The position numbers and the translations under genes are program-made. The notes under the pieces are model-generated. The model did no database searches, had not been told where the DNA came from, and was given only the letters and a program-made list of their open reading frames with translations. From Allohoeflea poritis (GTDB lineage Bacteria; Pseudomonadota; Alphaproteobacteria; Rhizobiales; Rhizobiaceae): a DNA stretch of 64,000 nt. The stretch is from the NCBI RefSeq assembly GCF_027889715.1, contig NZ_JAPJZH010000010.1, forward strand, positions 151,387-215,386. The letters run 5' to 3'. This document shows positions 51,863 through 61,703 of this stretch, one piece after another (position 1 is the first letter of the stretch; each line of letters begins with the position of its first letter).

Positions 51863-52969
51863 ATGGCCGTCAGCGCTTTCGACCGGCGAATGATGGCGGC
51901 GGCGATCCGCTACAGCTGGCGCAATCTTGGGCGCACGGGCACGAACCCTTCCGTCGCGACCGTCCTGGTCCGCGATAATGGCGATGTTCCCGTCATCATC
52001 GGAAGGGGAATAACCGCCATTGGCGGACGCCCCCATGCCGAAACCGAGGCCATTGCCGAAGCGGGCGATCTGGCGCGCGGCGCGACCGCCTATGTAACGC
52101 TGGAGCCCTGCGCCCATCACGGCAGCACGCCGCCCTGTGCGGAAGCGCTGGTACGGGCCGGGGTCAGGCGCGTCGTATCGGCAACCACGGATCCTGACGG
52201 ACGGGTCTCTGGCCGCGGCTACAGGATCCTCGAGGATGGCGGCATTGAGGTCGAGGCGGACGTGCTGGCGCCCGAGGCGCAATATGCGATGTCCGGTTAC
52301 CTCACACAGCGCGAGATCGGCCGCCCGCATGTGACGCTCAAACTCGCCGTCTCGGCCGATGGCAGGATCGGCAGGCGCGGGGCAGGGCAGGTGGCCATCA
52401 CCGGGCCTGAGAGCAATGCCGCAAGCCACCTACTGCGCGCGACAAGCGATGTCATCATTGTCGGCATCGGCACCGCGCTGGAAGACGACCCGGCGCTGAC
52501 CTGCCGTCTGCCCGGCATGGAGGATTGCTCTCCGGCACGGCTGGTGCTTGATCGCGAACTGCGGCTGCCGCTCGATTGCAAGCTGGTGCGGACGGCGCGT
52601 CAGAGCCCTGTCATCGTCGCCACGACGGTTTTGCCGAACGATGAGCGTTACCGGCACCTTTCCGAAGCCGGCTGCATCCTGATGGCCTGTGAGGACAGCG
52701 GTGACGGGATTGCCTTGCCGGAACTGCTCGATGACCTTGCAGCGCAAGGTCACGCCACAGTCATGGTCGAGGGCGGCGCGGCGGTTGCGCGCTCGTTCCT
52801 CGATGCCCATCTTGTCGACAGGATTCGGCTTTATGTGGGGCCGGAACCAATCGGTGAAGACGGTGTCGATGCGCCACTGACACCCGAAAGGATGCCGGAC
52901 GGCTTCGCGCTGAAACGCACCGATGTCTTTGGAGCGGATCGTCGCCTGGAATATGAAAGGTCACGCTGA
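51863..52969 (+). CDS. ribD: bifunctional pyrimidine deaminase/reductase RibD
   Basis: A 368-residue riboflavin enzyme. Deaminase zinc site H58-A-E60 (RPHAETEAI) with C83 and C92 (EPCAHHGSTPPC); reductase half from RPHVTLKLAVSADGRIG onward, with TVMVEGGAAVARSFLDA. Converts the GTP cyclohydrolase II product to the ribityl-pyrimidine. Five bases after nrdR; its stop overlaps the ribE ATG. Confidence 0.96.
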   Translation: MAVSAFDRRMMAAAIRYSWRNLGRTGTNPSVATVLVRDNGDVPVIIGRGITAIGGRPHAETEAIAEAGDLARGATAYVTLEPCAHHGSTPPCAEALVRAGVRRVVSATTDPDGRVSGRGYRILEDGGIEVEADVLAPEAQYAMSGYLTQREIGRPHVTLKLAVSADGRIGRRGAGQVAITGPESNAASHLLRATSDVIIVGIGTALEDDPALTCRLPGMEDCSPARLVLDRELRLPLDCKLVRTARQSPVIVATTVLPNDERYRHLSEAGCILMACEDSGDGIALPELLDDLAAQGHATVMVEGGAAVARSFLDAHLVDRIRLYVGPEPIGEDGVDAPLTPERMPDGFALKRTDVFGADRRLEYERSR

Positions 52970-53586
52970 TGTTCACCGGCATTGTCACGGATGTGGGCAC
53001 GATCGAGTCGGTCACGCCGATGAACGAGGGCGTACGCCTGCGGGTCCGCACGGCTTACGATCCCGCCGGCATCGATATCGGCGCATCGATCGCCTGTTCG
53101 GGCACATGTCTTACGGTCACCGGCCTGCCGCGCGACGGCGACAACGGAAAATGGTTCGAGGTCGAGGCCTGGGAGGAAGCGTTGCGGCTGACGACAATCG
53201 GCGGCTGGAAAGAGGACACGCGGATCAATCTGGAGCGCTCCCTCAAGATCGGCGACGAGCTTGGCGGTCATCTTGTCTCGGGCCATGTCGATGGGCTGGC
53301 TGAAATCGTCTCCGTGACCGATGAGGGCGATGCGAGGCGGTTCCGCGTGCGCGCGCCGGATGAGCTGGCGCGGTTCATTGCGCCCAAGGGTTCCGTTGCG
53401 CTCGACGGCACATCGCTGACGGTCAATGCGGTCGAGGGAAGCGAGTTCGACGTGCTTTTGATCCGGCATTCGCTGGAGGTCACCACCTGGTCGGATCGTG
53501 TCGCCGGTGACAGCATCAATCTCGAAATCGACCAGATGGCCCGCTATGCCGAGCGCCTTATCGGTTTTCGGTCCGAAGACCGGTAG
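52969..53586 (+). CDS. ribE: riboflavin synthase (alpha subunit)
   Basis: A 205-residue enzyme that dismutates two 6,7-dimethyl-8-ribityllumazines to riboflavin. Two repeated lumazine-binding barrels: [14 protein letters not shown] ... [12 protein letters not shown] and [17 protein letters not shown] ... [14 protein letters not shown]. Start overlaps the ribD stop. Confidence 0.96.
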   Translation: MFTGIVTDVGTIESVTPMNEGVRLRVRTAYDPAGIDIGASIACSGTCLTVTGLPRDGDNGKWFEVEAWEEALRLTTIGGWKEDTRINLERSLKIGDELGGHLVSGHVDGLAEIVSVTDEGDARRFRVRAPDELARFIAPKGSVALDGTSLTVNAVEGSEFDVLLIRHSLEVTTWSDRVAGDSINLEIDQMARYAERLIGFRSEDR

Positions 53587-53695
53587 CGACCGCAACACTC
53601 GACCGGAATTCGCCGCAAGGCGCGAAAACCGCTTGCCAAGAGAGCGGCGGCGTGGTTTTACGCCCGCACATTTCGCAAATCAAAGGAACGCCACC

Positions 53696-54163
53696 ATGAG
53701 CGGTTCACCGCATCTCCTGATCGTCGAGGCGCGCTTCTACGATGACCTGGCCGATACCTTGCTGGAAGGCGCGACCGACGCGCTGAAGGAAGCCGGCGCG
53801 AGCTGGGATGTGATCACGGTTCCGGGCGCTCTGGAAATTCCGGCGGTCATCTCCATGGCGCTTGACGGCATGGATGATGGCGCAACCGAATATGACGGCT
53901 TTGTCGCCCTCGGCGCCGTCATTCGCGGCGAGACCTATCACTTCGACATCGTCGCCAATGAATCGAGCCGTGCCATCATGGAACTTTCGATCAGCGAGTC
54001 GCTGGCCATCGGCAACGGCATCCTGACGGTCGAGAACCAGGAACAGGCCTGGACCCGCGCGCGCCGGCACGACGGGCCCGGCGAGAAGGACAAGGGCGGC
54101 TTCGCGGCGCGCGCCGCACTGACCATGATCGAGGTCAAGAAGAAGCTGGGCGCCGCCAAGTGA
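53696..54163 (+). CDS. ribH: 6,7-dimethyl-8-ribityllumazine synthase
   Basis: A 155-residue lumazine synthase. Family motifs: [20 protein letters not shown] (binding of pyrimidine), [16 protein letters not shown] and [20 protein letters not shown] (phosphate/catalytic), with [12 protein letters not shown]. Start at 53696, after an AAAGGAAC site; overlaps the nusB start by four bases. Confidence 0.96.
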   Translation: MSGSPHLLIVEARFYDDLADTLLEGATDALKEAGASWDVITVPGALEIPAVISMALDGMDDGATEYDGFVALGAVIRGETYHFDIVANESSRAIMELSISESLAIGNGILTVENQEQAWTRARRHDGPGEKDKGGFAARAALTMIEVKKKLGAAK

Positions 54164-54639
54164 GCAAGGACGCCTCGAAACCGAAACAGGCCAACCAGCG
54201 CGGAGCCGCAAGGCTCGCGGCGGTGCAGGCGCTCTATCAGATGGATGTGGGCGGCACCGGCGTTCTGGAGGTCGTATCGGAATATGAAATGCACCGGCTC
54301 GGAAAGGAGCTGGACGGCGATCTCTACCGAAAGGCCGATCCCGCCTGGTTCCGTTCCATTGTCTCCGGCGTTGTCGAGCAGCAACGCACGCTCGACCCGC
54401 TGATCCGCACCTCGTTGACCGAGGACTGGCCGCTGTCGCGTCTCGATTCGACCCTGCGCGCCATATTGCGGGCCGGGGCCTACGAAATCTCCAATCGCAA
54501 GGATGTGCCGGTTGCCGTGATCGTCACCGAATATGTCGACATCGGCCAGGCGTTTTTCGAAGACGACGAGCCGAAACTGATCAATGCCGTCCTGGACCGC
54601 ATCGCCAAGCGTCTGCGCGGCGAAGAAAAGCAGCAATAA
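54160..54639 (+). CDS. nusB: transcription antitermination factor NusB
   Basis: A 159-residue helical RNA-binding protein that with NusE binds boxA in rRNA leaders. Family blocks: [53 protein letters not shown] and [17 protein letters not shown] start at 54160 (GTGA overlap with ribH). Last gene of the operon; a minus-strand gene follows directly, so thiL often found here in relatives is absent. Confidence 0.95.
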   Translation: MSKDASKPKQANQRGAARLAAVQALYQMDVGGTGVLEVVSEYEMHRLGKELDGDLYRKADPAWFRSIVSGVVEQQRTLDPLIRTSLTEDWPLSRLDSTLRAILRAGAYEISNRKDVPVAVIVTEYVDIGQAFFEDDEPKLINAVLDRIAKRLRGEEKQQ

Positions 54640-54652
54640 CAAGGCGCGGCAG

Positions 54653-55426
54653 CTATGGCCGGAGTGCCAGCATGTCGCTTGTAAGCATGGCCGATATGCC
54701 GCCGTCGATCACGATGTCTTGTCCCTTGATCCAGCGGCTTTCCGGTGACGCCAGGAAGACGATGACATCGGCGATCTCGTCCGCCTCGCCGGCTCGTCCG
54801 GCGCGGGCGATTGCCTTCTGGGCCCGTTCGCCGAAGGCATTCAGGAAATCGTCGAGGATCCCCGTGGACACCGCCGCCGGACTGACTGAATTCATCCGCA
54901 GCTTCCGCGCGATCATGTCTTCGGTGCCGGCAATGGTCAGCGCTATCACGGCTTCCTTGGAAAGATTGTAGGCCCGGACGGCGTCGATATCCTGTGCGGC
55001 GACAAAGGCCGGCACTTTATCCATCGAACCAAGCGCCATCAGCGCTTTGACCTGCTCGATATTGTCCCGCCACATGGCGCCGGCGCGCGACGCCGTATTC
55101 ACGATGGCCGCGTTGGGTGACAGCCTGGCGAGCATGCCATCCATGAACGTCCGCAATCCGATATAATTTACCTTCAGGATCAGCGCTTCCAGGCCGTCCC
55201 TGGGCGGCAGGCCGGCATTGTTGATCAGCGCATCGAATGGACCTTCGGCAGCCTCCGTCGCGGCGGCAATCGAGGCAGGATTGCCAAGATCGGTCTCGAT
55301 CCAGCGGTCGACATTGTCCTGAGGTTCATTGAGGTCGAAGGCCGTCACATGCGCGCCCCGCGCCTTCAGTTTCGCCGCAACCGAAGCGCCGATCCCGGTC
55401 GCTCCGCCCGTCAATGCTACCCGCAT
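54653..55426 (-). CDS. SDR family oxidoreductase
   Basis: A 257-residue short-chain dehydrogenase: TGGATGIG (cofactor binding, 6-13), NNAG (69-72), catalytic S113, Y153 and K157 (AYNLSKEAV), and an RMNSVSPAAVSTGILDDFLN loop. FDLNE after strand 2 ends in Asp, so NAD+ is likely preferred. Resembles 3-alpha-hydroxysteroid/coniferyl-alcohol dehydrogenases in lacking the usual long substrate loop. Substrate unknown. Confidence 0.88.
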   Translation of the reverse strand: MRVALTGGATGIGASVAAKLKARGAHVTAFDLNEPQDNVDRWIETDLGNPASIAAATEAAEGPFDALINNAGLPPRDGLEALILKVNYIGLRTFMDGMLARLSPNAAIVNTASRAGAMWRDNIEQVKALMALGSMDKVPAFVAAQDIDAVRAYNLSKEAVIALTIAGTEDMIARKLRMNSVSPAAVSTGILDDFLNAFGERAQKAIARAGRAGEADEIADVIVFLASPESRWIKGQDIVIDGGISAMLTSDMLALRP

Positions 55427-55490
55427 CCCGATCCTCCCCTAGTTTTCTACGTTGTAATACACAGACCCGAAAGAACAAAGCGGGTTGCCG

Positions 55491-56369
55491 CTAGCCGACT
55501 TCCACCACGACGATTTCCGGCGGCATGCCAAATCGTATTGGCAGACCGCTGCAGCCGAGGCCGCCTGAAACAATCAGGTGCCGGCTTTTCTCGGTGAACT
55601 GACCATAGGCGTAGCGCTGACCGTATCTGGACGGCACGAATGGCGCGCCGATAAACGGCAGGCGCACCTGCCCGCCATGGGTATGCCCGCTCAGCATGAC
55701 GTCGATCCTGGCCGGGATGTCGGGAAAAAGATCCGGCTCATGGGCGAGCAGGACAACCGGTTCCGTATCGCCGGTTATCTCTGCCAGGGCCGCATCAAGA
55801 TCGTCTTCACCGCGATAGTTTTTCCGGTCGAGCTTCTGAGCCCTTTGCGAGCCCACACCGGCGAGCCAGAACCGGGCGCCGGCCTCCGTCCGCAACTGCA
55901 CGGCCGCATTGTGCAGGACGGCAATGCCGGCGTCTTCCAGATGGCGCTGCACATCTGCGCCGCCGCGCCAGCAGTCGTGATTGCCCAGCACCGCATAGGT
56001 TCCGAGCGGCGCAGACAGGCCGGCCAGCGCCTGGCTCCAGTCTGCCATGGGCAGTTCCATCCAGCGGCCGAGCGGCTCCATTCCGCTGACGTAATCGCCC
56101 AGCAGCACGATGAGATCGGGTTTCAGCGCATTGGCCTGTTCGACGATTGCATGCATGCGCGCTGGCGTCATCCAGAACCGGCAGGCATGCAGGTCGGCAA
56201 GCGCCGCAACGCGCAGTCCCGTCAGATTGACGTGCCGAAAAAAGTCCAGGCGGTCTGAACGGACGCGGTACCGGACGATCCTGGGTTTCATCAGCGGTGC
56301 GTATCCGATCGCGTATCCGCCCAACGCGCCCGCCGCGACACCACCGCCGATCAGGGATTCCATCAGCAT
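55491..56369 (-). CDS. metallophosphoesterase (YaeI-like), copy 1
   Basis: A 292-residue metallophosphoesterase. N-terminal membrane/anchor segment (LIGGGVAAGALGGYAIGYAP). Metal motifs: ADLHAC (D59, H61), LLGDYVSG, VLGNHDCW, VLLAHEPD and MLSGHTHGGQ. Family includes YaeI-type lipid A or UDP-sugar phosphodiesterases. Tandem paralogue of the next gene (86 bases away). Confidence 0.88.
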   Translation of the reverse strand: MLMESLIGGGVAAGALGGYAIGYAPLMKPRIVRYRVRSDRLDFFRHVNLTGLRVAALADLHACRFWMTPARMHAIVEQANALKPDLIVLLGDYVSGMEPLGRWMELPMADWSQALAGLSAPLGTYAVLGNHDCWRGGADVQRHLEDAGIAVLHNAAVQLRTEAGARFWLAGVGSQRAQKLDRKNYRGEDDLDAALAEITGDTEPVVLLAHEPDLFPDIPARIDVMLSGHTHGGQVRLPFIGAPFVPSRYGQRYAYGQFTEKSRHLIVSGGLGCSGLPIRFGMPPEIVVVEVG

Positions 56370-56455
56370 GGCGGAGTTTCATATCCCGTTGCATTGAAAG
56401 CCGGGCCGAATGAAACGCGACGGCAGTTCATGATTCTCTTACGCAACAAACACCT

Positions 56456-57346
56456 CTAACCGGCTTCAATGATTAGGATTTCCGGCGGAACGCCGAATCG
56501 GACGGGCAGTATGGAGCACCCCAGCCCGGCCGATACGATCAACTGCCGGTTGTCTTCGACGATGTGCCCATGCGCATATCGCTGGCCGTAACGGGACGGC
56601 ACCAGAGGCGCGCCGATGAAGGGCAGGTGAACCTGTCCGCCATGGGTGTGACCGCTCAGCGTCAGGTCGACGCGGGCCGGCACCTGAGGAAAGATGTCCG
56701 GTTCATGCGCGAGAAGGATGACCGGGCTGTTGCCCTCTGCGACCTGCGCCATCGTTCCTTCAAGGTCGTCGACGCCGCGAAACCGGCCATTGCCTTGAGG
56801 AATGGCGAGCTGATCGCCAAGCCCGGCAAGCCAGAAACTGCCGCCTCCCGGGCGCTCGATGAGCGCTGCCCTGTTTTCGAGTACCGGAATGCCGACGGAA
56901 ACGAGCCGCTCGGTGACCGCCGGCGCATCCACCCACCAGTCGTGATTGCCCAAAATCGCATGTGTCCCAAGCGGCGCATCAAGACCGGCAAGGGCGGACG
57001 CCCAGGCTTGCATCGGCACGAGATCGGTGCGGAACCGTTTCAGCCCGGCGACAAAATCTCCGAGCAGGACGATAATGTCGGGCTTGAGCGCATTCGTGCG
57101 TTGGACGATGTGCTCGATCCGCGATAGCGGCATCCATGGCTCGCACGCATGCAGGTCGGCCAGGACAGCGATCCGCAAGGAACGGCCCGATTTGTCTGCA
57201 AGCGCCCGCAGGCGCGGCGTGCTGACGCGATGGCGCGTTTCGACCAGCCTGAAACGGGGCTCGAAGCCGAATGCATAGCCGCCAAGCGAGCCGGCGAGCA
57301 CCACACCGCCCGCCATTGCCTTCAGGAACGACCGTCGTGAAATCAT
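56456..57346 (-). CDS. metallophosphoesterase (YaeI-like), copy 2, Tat-like signal
   Basis: A 296-residue paralogue of the downstream copy, with the same motif series (ADLHACEPW, LLGDFVAG, ILGNHDWW, LLAHEPDIFP, LSGHTHGGQVHLPF). Its N-terminus ISRRSFLKAMAGGVVLAG is a twin-arginine-like signal, so this copy is probably exported. Start ATG 57346 follows GAGGAGG. C-terminal GLGCSILPVRFGVPPEI is shared with copy 1. Confidence 0.9.
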   Translation of the reverse strand: MISRRSFLKAMAGGVVLAGSLGGYAFGFEPRFRLVETRHRVSTPRLRALADKSGRSLRIAVLADLHACEPWMPLSRIEHIVQRTNALKPDIIVLLGDFVAGLKRFRTDLVPMQAWASALAGLDAPLGTHAILGNHDWWVDAPAVTERLVSVGIPVLENRAALIERPGGGSFWLAGLGDQLAIPQGNGRFRGVDDLEGTMAQVAEGNSPVILLAHEPDIFPQVPARVDLTLSGHTHGGQVHLPFIGAPLVPSRYGQRYAHGHIVEDNRQLIVSAGLGCSILPVRFGVPPEILIIEAG

Positions 57347-57547
57347 GCGCGACCTCCTCATCGTTCCTTAGGCGGCAATGGTGTCCCGACAAAGGCACCC
57401 GTCGGCCCTCGTTCTCCGGCGGGCGTGTGAATCCACAACCGGATGCGCGAAAATCGGACAGACAGTGCGAAATGTCCGCTTGCGCGACTTTCGTGCATGC
57501 TCCTAGAACAAGACCAATTGGTTCAATTCGCTCAAGGGGATCGAGAC

Positions 57548-60097
57548 ATGCAAAGTCACGCAAGGGCCGTAGTGATCGGGGGTGGTGTCGTTGGCTGCTC
57601 GGTCCTGTTTCATCTGGCGCGCGCCGGCTGGAAGGACCTGCTGCTGATCGAGCGGTCCGAATTGACATCCGGTTCCTCCTGGCACGCGGCCGGCGGCTTT
57701 CACACGCTCAACGGCGATCCCAATGTCGCGAAACTTCAGGCCTACACGGTCTCGCTCTACGAGGAACTCGAGCAGCTGTCCGGCCAGCAATGCGGGCTGC
57801 ATCTGACCGGCGGCGTCATGATGGCCGATAGCGAGGAGCGCATGAATTTTCTGCGCTATACGCACGCCATCGGCCGGGCGCTCGGCATGGAAACCGAGAT
57901 CATTACGCCCTCGGAGGCCAAATCGATGTTCCCGCTGATGGACGAGACGAATTTCGTCGGCGCGCTGTGGGACCCGGTGGAGGGCCATCTCGATCCGTCC
58001 GGCACCACCCACGCCTATGCCAAGGCGGCGCAGAAACTGGGCGCAAGGATCGAATTGCGCAATCCGGTCATCGAGATCACGCAGGATCCGGACGGCACAT
58101 GGAATGTCGTCACCGAAAACGGCACCGTGAAAGCCGAGCATGTTGTCAATGCGGGCGGGTTGTGGGCGCGCGAAGTCGGCCGCATGGTCGGCGTGGAACT
58201 GCCTGTTCTGGCCATGGAGCACATGTACCTGCTTACCGAAACCATGCCGGACGTCCTGGAATTCAACGAGACTTCCGGCCGGGAACTGGTCGGCGTTATC
58301 GATTTCAAGGGTGAGATCTATACCCGCCAGGAACGCGACGGCTTGCTGCTTGGCACCTACGAGAAGGCCTGCGTGCCCTGGTCGCCTGTCAAGACGCCCT
58401 GGGATTTCGGCCACGAGCTGTTGCAGCCGGACCTCGACCGCATCGCCCCTTCGCTGGAAATAGGTTTCCGCCATTTTCCCGCATTCGCCGAAGCCGGCAT
58501 CAAGCAGGTGGTCAATGGTCCCTTTACATTCGCGCCGGACGGCAACCCGCTGGTCGGACCTGTGCAGGGGCTGACGAATTTCTGGTCGGCCTGCGCGGTC
58601 ATGGCCGGCTTCTCGCAGGGCGGTGGTGTCGGTCTCGCGCTTGCCAACTGGATGGTCGATGGCGATCCGGGGCACGATATCTTCGGCATGGATGTCGCCC
58701 GCTACGGCGATTTCACGTCTCTGCGCTACACCAACGCAAAGGTTCGGGAAAACTATTCGCGGCGCTTTTCAATCCGCTTTCCCAACGAGGAACTGCCGGC
58801 CGCCCGTCCGCAGCAGACAACCCCGCTCTACGACATCATGGTGCGCGACAACAACGCCGTCATGGGGGACAGCTGGGGCCTGGAGACCCCGCTCTGGTTC
58901 GCGCCACAGGGAACCGAGGCACGGGACGAGTTGTCATTCCACCGCTCCAACGATTTCGAGCATGTCGGCAATGAAGTGCGCGCCGTGCGCGATAGCGTCG
59001 GCGTGACCGAGATTGCCAACTTCGCCAAATACGAGATCACGGGCGAGGGGGCCGAAGCGTGGCTCTCCCGGCTGATGACCAACACCATGCCGCGGACCGG
59101 CAGGCTGGTTCTCACGCCGATGCTGAACGAAAACGGCAAGCTCATCGGCGACTTCACCATCGCCAAGGCGGCCGACAACCGCTTTATGGTCTGGGGATCG
59201 AGCGGTGCGCAGATCTATCACATGCGCTGGTTCGAACAACATCTTCCAACCGATGGGTCGGTGCGCATACACCGCTTCGGCCAGACGCTGGTCGGCCTGT
59301 CGATTGCCGGGCCGAAGTCCCGCGCGGTCCTGGAAGCGCTCGCCGATATTGACGTCTCCAATGAGACTTTCCGCTTCATGGACTATCGTGAGATGGACGT
59401 GGCGGGTTGCCCCTGCCGCGTTAACCGCATTTCCTATACCGGCGATCTTGGCTACGAGATCTGGATGGAGCCGGCCTATGAGCGCACCGTCTATCACGCC
59501 ATCAAGACGGCTGGCGCGGACCACGGCATCGTCGATTTCGGCATGCGGGCGTTGTTGTCCATGCGTCTTGAAAAGAACTTTCCGACATGGTTTGCCGAAC
59601 TGCGTCCGATCTACGGCCCCTATGAGGGCTCGATGGAGCGCTTCATCAAACTGTCGAAAAACGATTTCATCGGTCGCGATGCGGCGGCAAGCGAACACGA
59701 GCAGGGGCCGAAATCACGCCGCGTTTCCCTGATCATCGAAGCGGACGACACCGACGTCATGGGCGACGAGCCCATCTGGGCGCGGGTCGGTGACCATGAC
59801 TACGGCCTTGTATCGCCGCCGCACGGCTATGGGGCGCCGCGTTTCGATGCGGACGGCGCCGAGACAGCCAAACCCGAACCGCAGCGCGATGGCGAGTGGC
59901 GCGTTGTCGGCTGGGTGACATCCGGCGGCTACGGCCATCACGTCCGGATGTCGCTGGCGCAGGGTTACGTGCCGTCGGAACTAGCCGACACGGGTGAAGA
60001 GGGGCTTTTCCAGGTCGAGATCCTTGGCCGTCGTTTCCCCGCCCGTATCGCCGTCGCGCCGCCCTTCGATCCGTCCGGTGCGCGCATGCGCGGCTAG
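57548..60097 (+). CDS. dimethylglycine/sarcosine dehydrogenase-like flavoprotein with GcvT domain
   Basis: An 849-residue protein. N-terminal FAD oxidoreductase: AVVIGGGVVGCSVLFHLARA (GxGxxG), SGSSWHAAGG (H46, the residue that carries covalent FAD in dimethylglycine dehydrogenase). C-terminal GcvT folate-binding domain: FAKYEITGEGAEAWLSRLMT, RMVPTPML-like RLVLTPMLNENGKLIGDF, SYTGDLGYEIWME. Demethylates an N-methylglycine-type substrate with transfer of the one-carbon to tetrahydrofolate. Start at 57548 after AAGGGG; serine/glycine link to glyA is only thematic. Confidence 0.92.
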   Translation: MQSHARAVVIGGGVVGCSVLFHLARAGWKDLLLIERSELTSGSSWHAAGGFHTLNGDPNVAKLQAYTVSLYEELEQLSGQQCGLHLTGGVMMADSEERMNFLRYTHAIGRALGMETEIITPSEAKSMFPLMDETNFVGALWDPVEGHLDPSGTTHAYAKAAQKLGARIELRNPVIEITQDPDGTWNVVTENGTVKAEHVVNAGGLWAREVGRMVGVELPVLAMEHMYLLTETMPDVLEFNETSGRELVGVIDFKGEIYTRQERDGLLLGTYEKACVPWSPVKTPWDFGHELLQPDLDRIAPSLEIGFRHFPAFAEAGIKQVVNGPFTFAPDGNPLVGPVQGLTNFWSACAVMAGFSQGGGVGLALANWMVDGDPGHDIFGMDVARYGDFTSLRYTNAKVRENYSRRFSIRFPNEELPAARPQQTTPLYDIMVRDNNAVMGDSWGLETPLWFAPQGTEARDELSFHRSNDFEHVGNEVRAVRDSVGVTEIANFAKYEITGEGAEAWLSRLMTNTMPRTGRLVLTPMLNENGKLIGDFTIAKAADNRFMVWGSSGAQIYHMRWFEQHLPTDGSVRIHRFGQTLVGLSIAGPKSRAVLEALADIDVSNETFRFMDYREMDVAGCPCRVNRISYTGDLGYEIWMEPAYERTVYHAIKTAGADHGIVDFGMRALLSMRLEKNFPTWFAELRPIYGPYEGSMERFIKLSKNDFIGRDAAASEHEQGPKSRRVSLIIEADDTDVMGDEPIWARVGDHDYGLVSPPHGYGAPRFDADGAETAKPEPQRDGEWRVVGWVTSGGYGHHVRMSLAQGYVPSELADTGEEGLFQVEILGRRFPARIAVAPPFDPSGARMRG

Positions 60098-60280
60098 AAA
60101 TTGTGATAATGTGCGTCAATCGGTCGATTGAATTTCACGATTGTCTAACATATCAAGGTCAGGCCCGATCAACAGATTCTGCCCGAGGGCGGAACATGAC
60201 CCCGGCATATGAGAACGTTCCGGACCGCCGCACAGGCGGCCGTTTCCGTCTGGCTCATGTGCCGGCAGACAGGAAACTCG

Positions 60281-61525
60281 ATGAGCGTCAGCCAGGCAAC
60301 AGGCACAACAGGTTCCGATGATGCGCTTGTACTTGCGCGGCGCAATGCCTTCATTCTTGCTGCCGCCAGCGCATTTCTGAGTGCCTGCGCGCCGATTGCG
60401 ATTTCGCTCGGCGGCATTGTCGGCGACTATCTGCTTGACGAGGACAAATCACTGGCGACCGCACCGGTGACGGGGTTCAATATCGGCGTCGCGGTGGGCG
60501 CCTTGCCGGCGGCCTGGCTGATGCGGCTGGTCGGCCGCCGTTATGGCTTCATGGGTGGCGCCGTGATCAGCGGAATTGGCGGGCTGGTGGCGGCTGCGGC
60601 CCTGTTCCAGTCGCATTTCTGGCTGTTCGCCGTGGGGCTTGCCATCATAGGTGTCGGAGGGGCGTTCGTTCAGCAGTTTCGCTTTGCCGCCACGGACAAC
60701 GCCCCGGAGAGTTTCAAGGCGCAGGCGATCTCCTGGGTCCTGGTCGGTGGCATATTCGCGGCCATCATCGGTCCTCAAACCGTCATTTTTGCCCGCGACC
60801 TGTTCGCGCCGGTGCAATTTGCCGGGGCCTATGCCGCGGTGATCGGGCTGGCGCTGATCGGATTGGTCATCCTCTCCTTCCTGCGCATCCACGAAAACAC
60901 GATCCTGCTCGAACATGAGAGCGAGGCGCCGGCGCGCCCACTGCTCGAGATTATCAGCCAGCCGCGCTTTCTGACGGCACTCGCCTGCGGCGTTGTCTCC
61001 TTCGCGCTGATGTCGTTCATGATGACGGGTGCGCCGCTCGCCATGATCGGCTGTGGCTTTTCGACCGATACCGCGACGCTCGGCATTCAGTGGCATGTGC
61101 TTGCCATGTTCGGGCCGAGCTTCTTCACGGGCAAGTTGATCGCCCGGTTCGGACGCGAGACAATCGTCGCCACCGGTCTGGTCATTCTGATCGGCTGCGC
61201 GATCATTGCCAGCATGGGGATCGAATTGTGGAACTTCTGGCTGGCGCTGATCCTGCTCGGCGTCGGCTGGAATTTCGGGTTCATCGGCGCGACCGCCATG
61301 GTCACCACCACCTACAGGCCTTCGGAGAAGAACAAGGTTCAGGGCGTTCATGACGTCATTTTGTTCAGCACGGTCGCCTTCAGCTCACTGATGGCCGGTC
61401 AGGTGCTCAACACGTTCGGCTGGGATGGAATCAACATGATCATGTGGCCGATCGCGCTTGCCTGCTTGCTTTTGCTCGGCCTTCAAGTGCGCGCCGACCG
61501 CAAAAACCGCGCGGCTGTACACTGA
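60281..61525 (+). CDS. MFS transporter
   Basis: A 414-residue major facilitator with 12 predicted helices. Motif-A-like segment between helices 2-3: LPAAWLMRLVGRRYGFMGGA. Other helices: FLSACAPIAISLGGIVGDYL, AVGLAIIGVGGAFVQQFRFA, QAISWVLVGGIFAAIIGPQT. ATG at 60281 follows AGGAAA; longer starts add 24 residues. Substrate unknown. Sits just before hppA. Confidence 0.88.
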   Translation: MSVSQATGTTGSDDALVLARRNAFILAAASAFLSACAPIAISLGGIVGDYLLDEDKSLATAPVTGFNIGVAVGALPAAWLMRLVGRRYGFMGGAVISGIGGLVAAAALFQSHFWLFAVGLAIIGVGGAFVQQFRFAATDNAPESFKAQAISWVLVGGIFAAIIGPQTVIFARDLFAPVQFAGAYAAVIGLALIGLVILSFLRIHENTILLEHESEAPARPLLEIISQPRFLTALACGVVSFALMSFMMTGAPLAMIGCGFSTDTATLGIQWHVLAMFGPSFFTGKLIARFGRETIVATGLVILIGCAIIASMGIELWNFWLALILLGVGWNFGFIGATAMVTTTYRPSEKNKVQGVHDVILFSTVAFSSLMAGQVLNTFGWDGINMIMWPIALACLLLLGLQVRADRKNRAAVH

Positions 61526-61703
61526 TTGGCGCCCAAATATCCCACTTTCGGCTGAAACCCGGTGGGATTCGGCAACAAATCCTTGACGGATGGGGGTGCG
61601 ATGGACAACAAACGCGCCGATGCGGCGGCCGGGTTGTTCCGGCCTCATGCCGCGTGTCTTAACAGCCGGGCTTTTGGGGTACCTGTCCGGCGAACTGGAG
61701 GGA

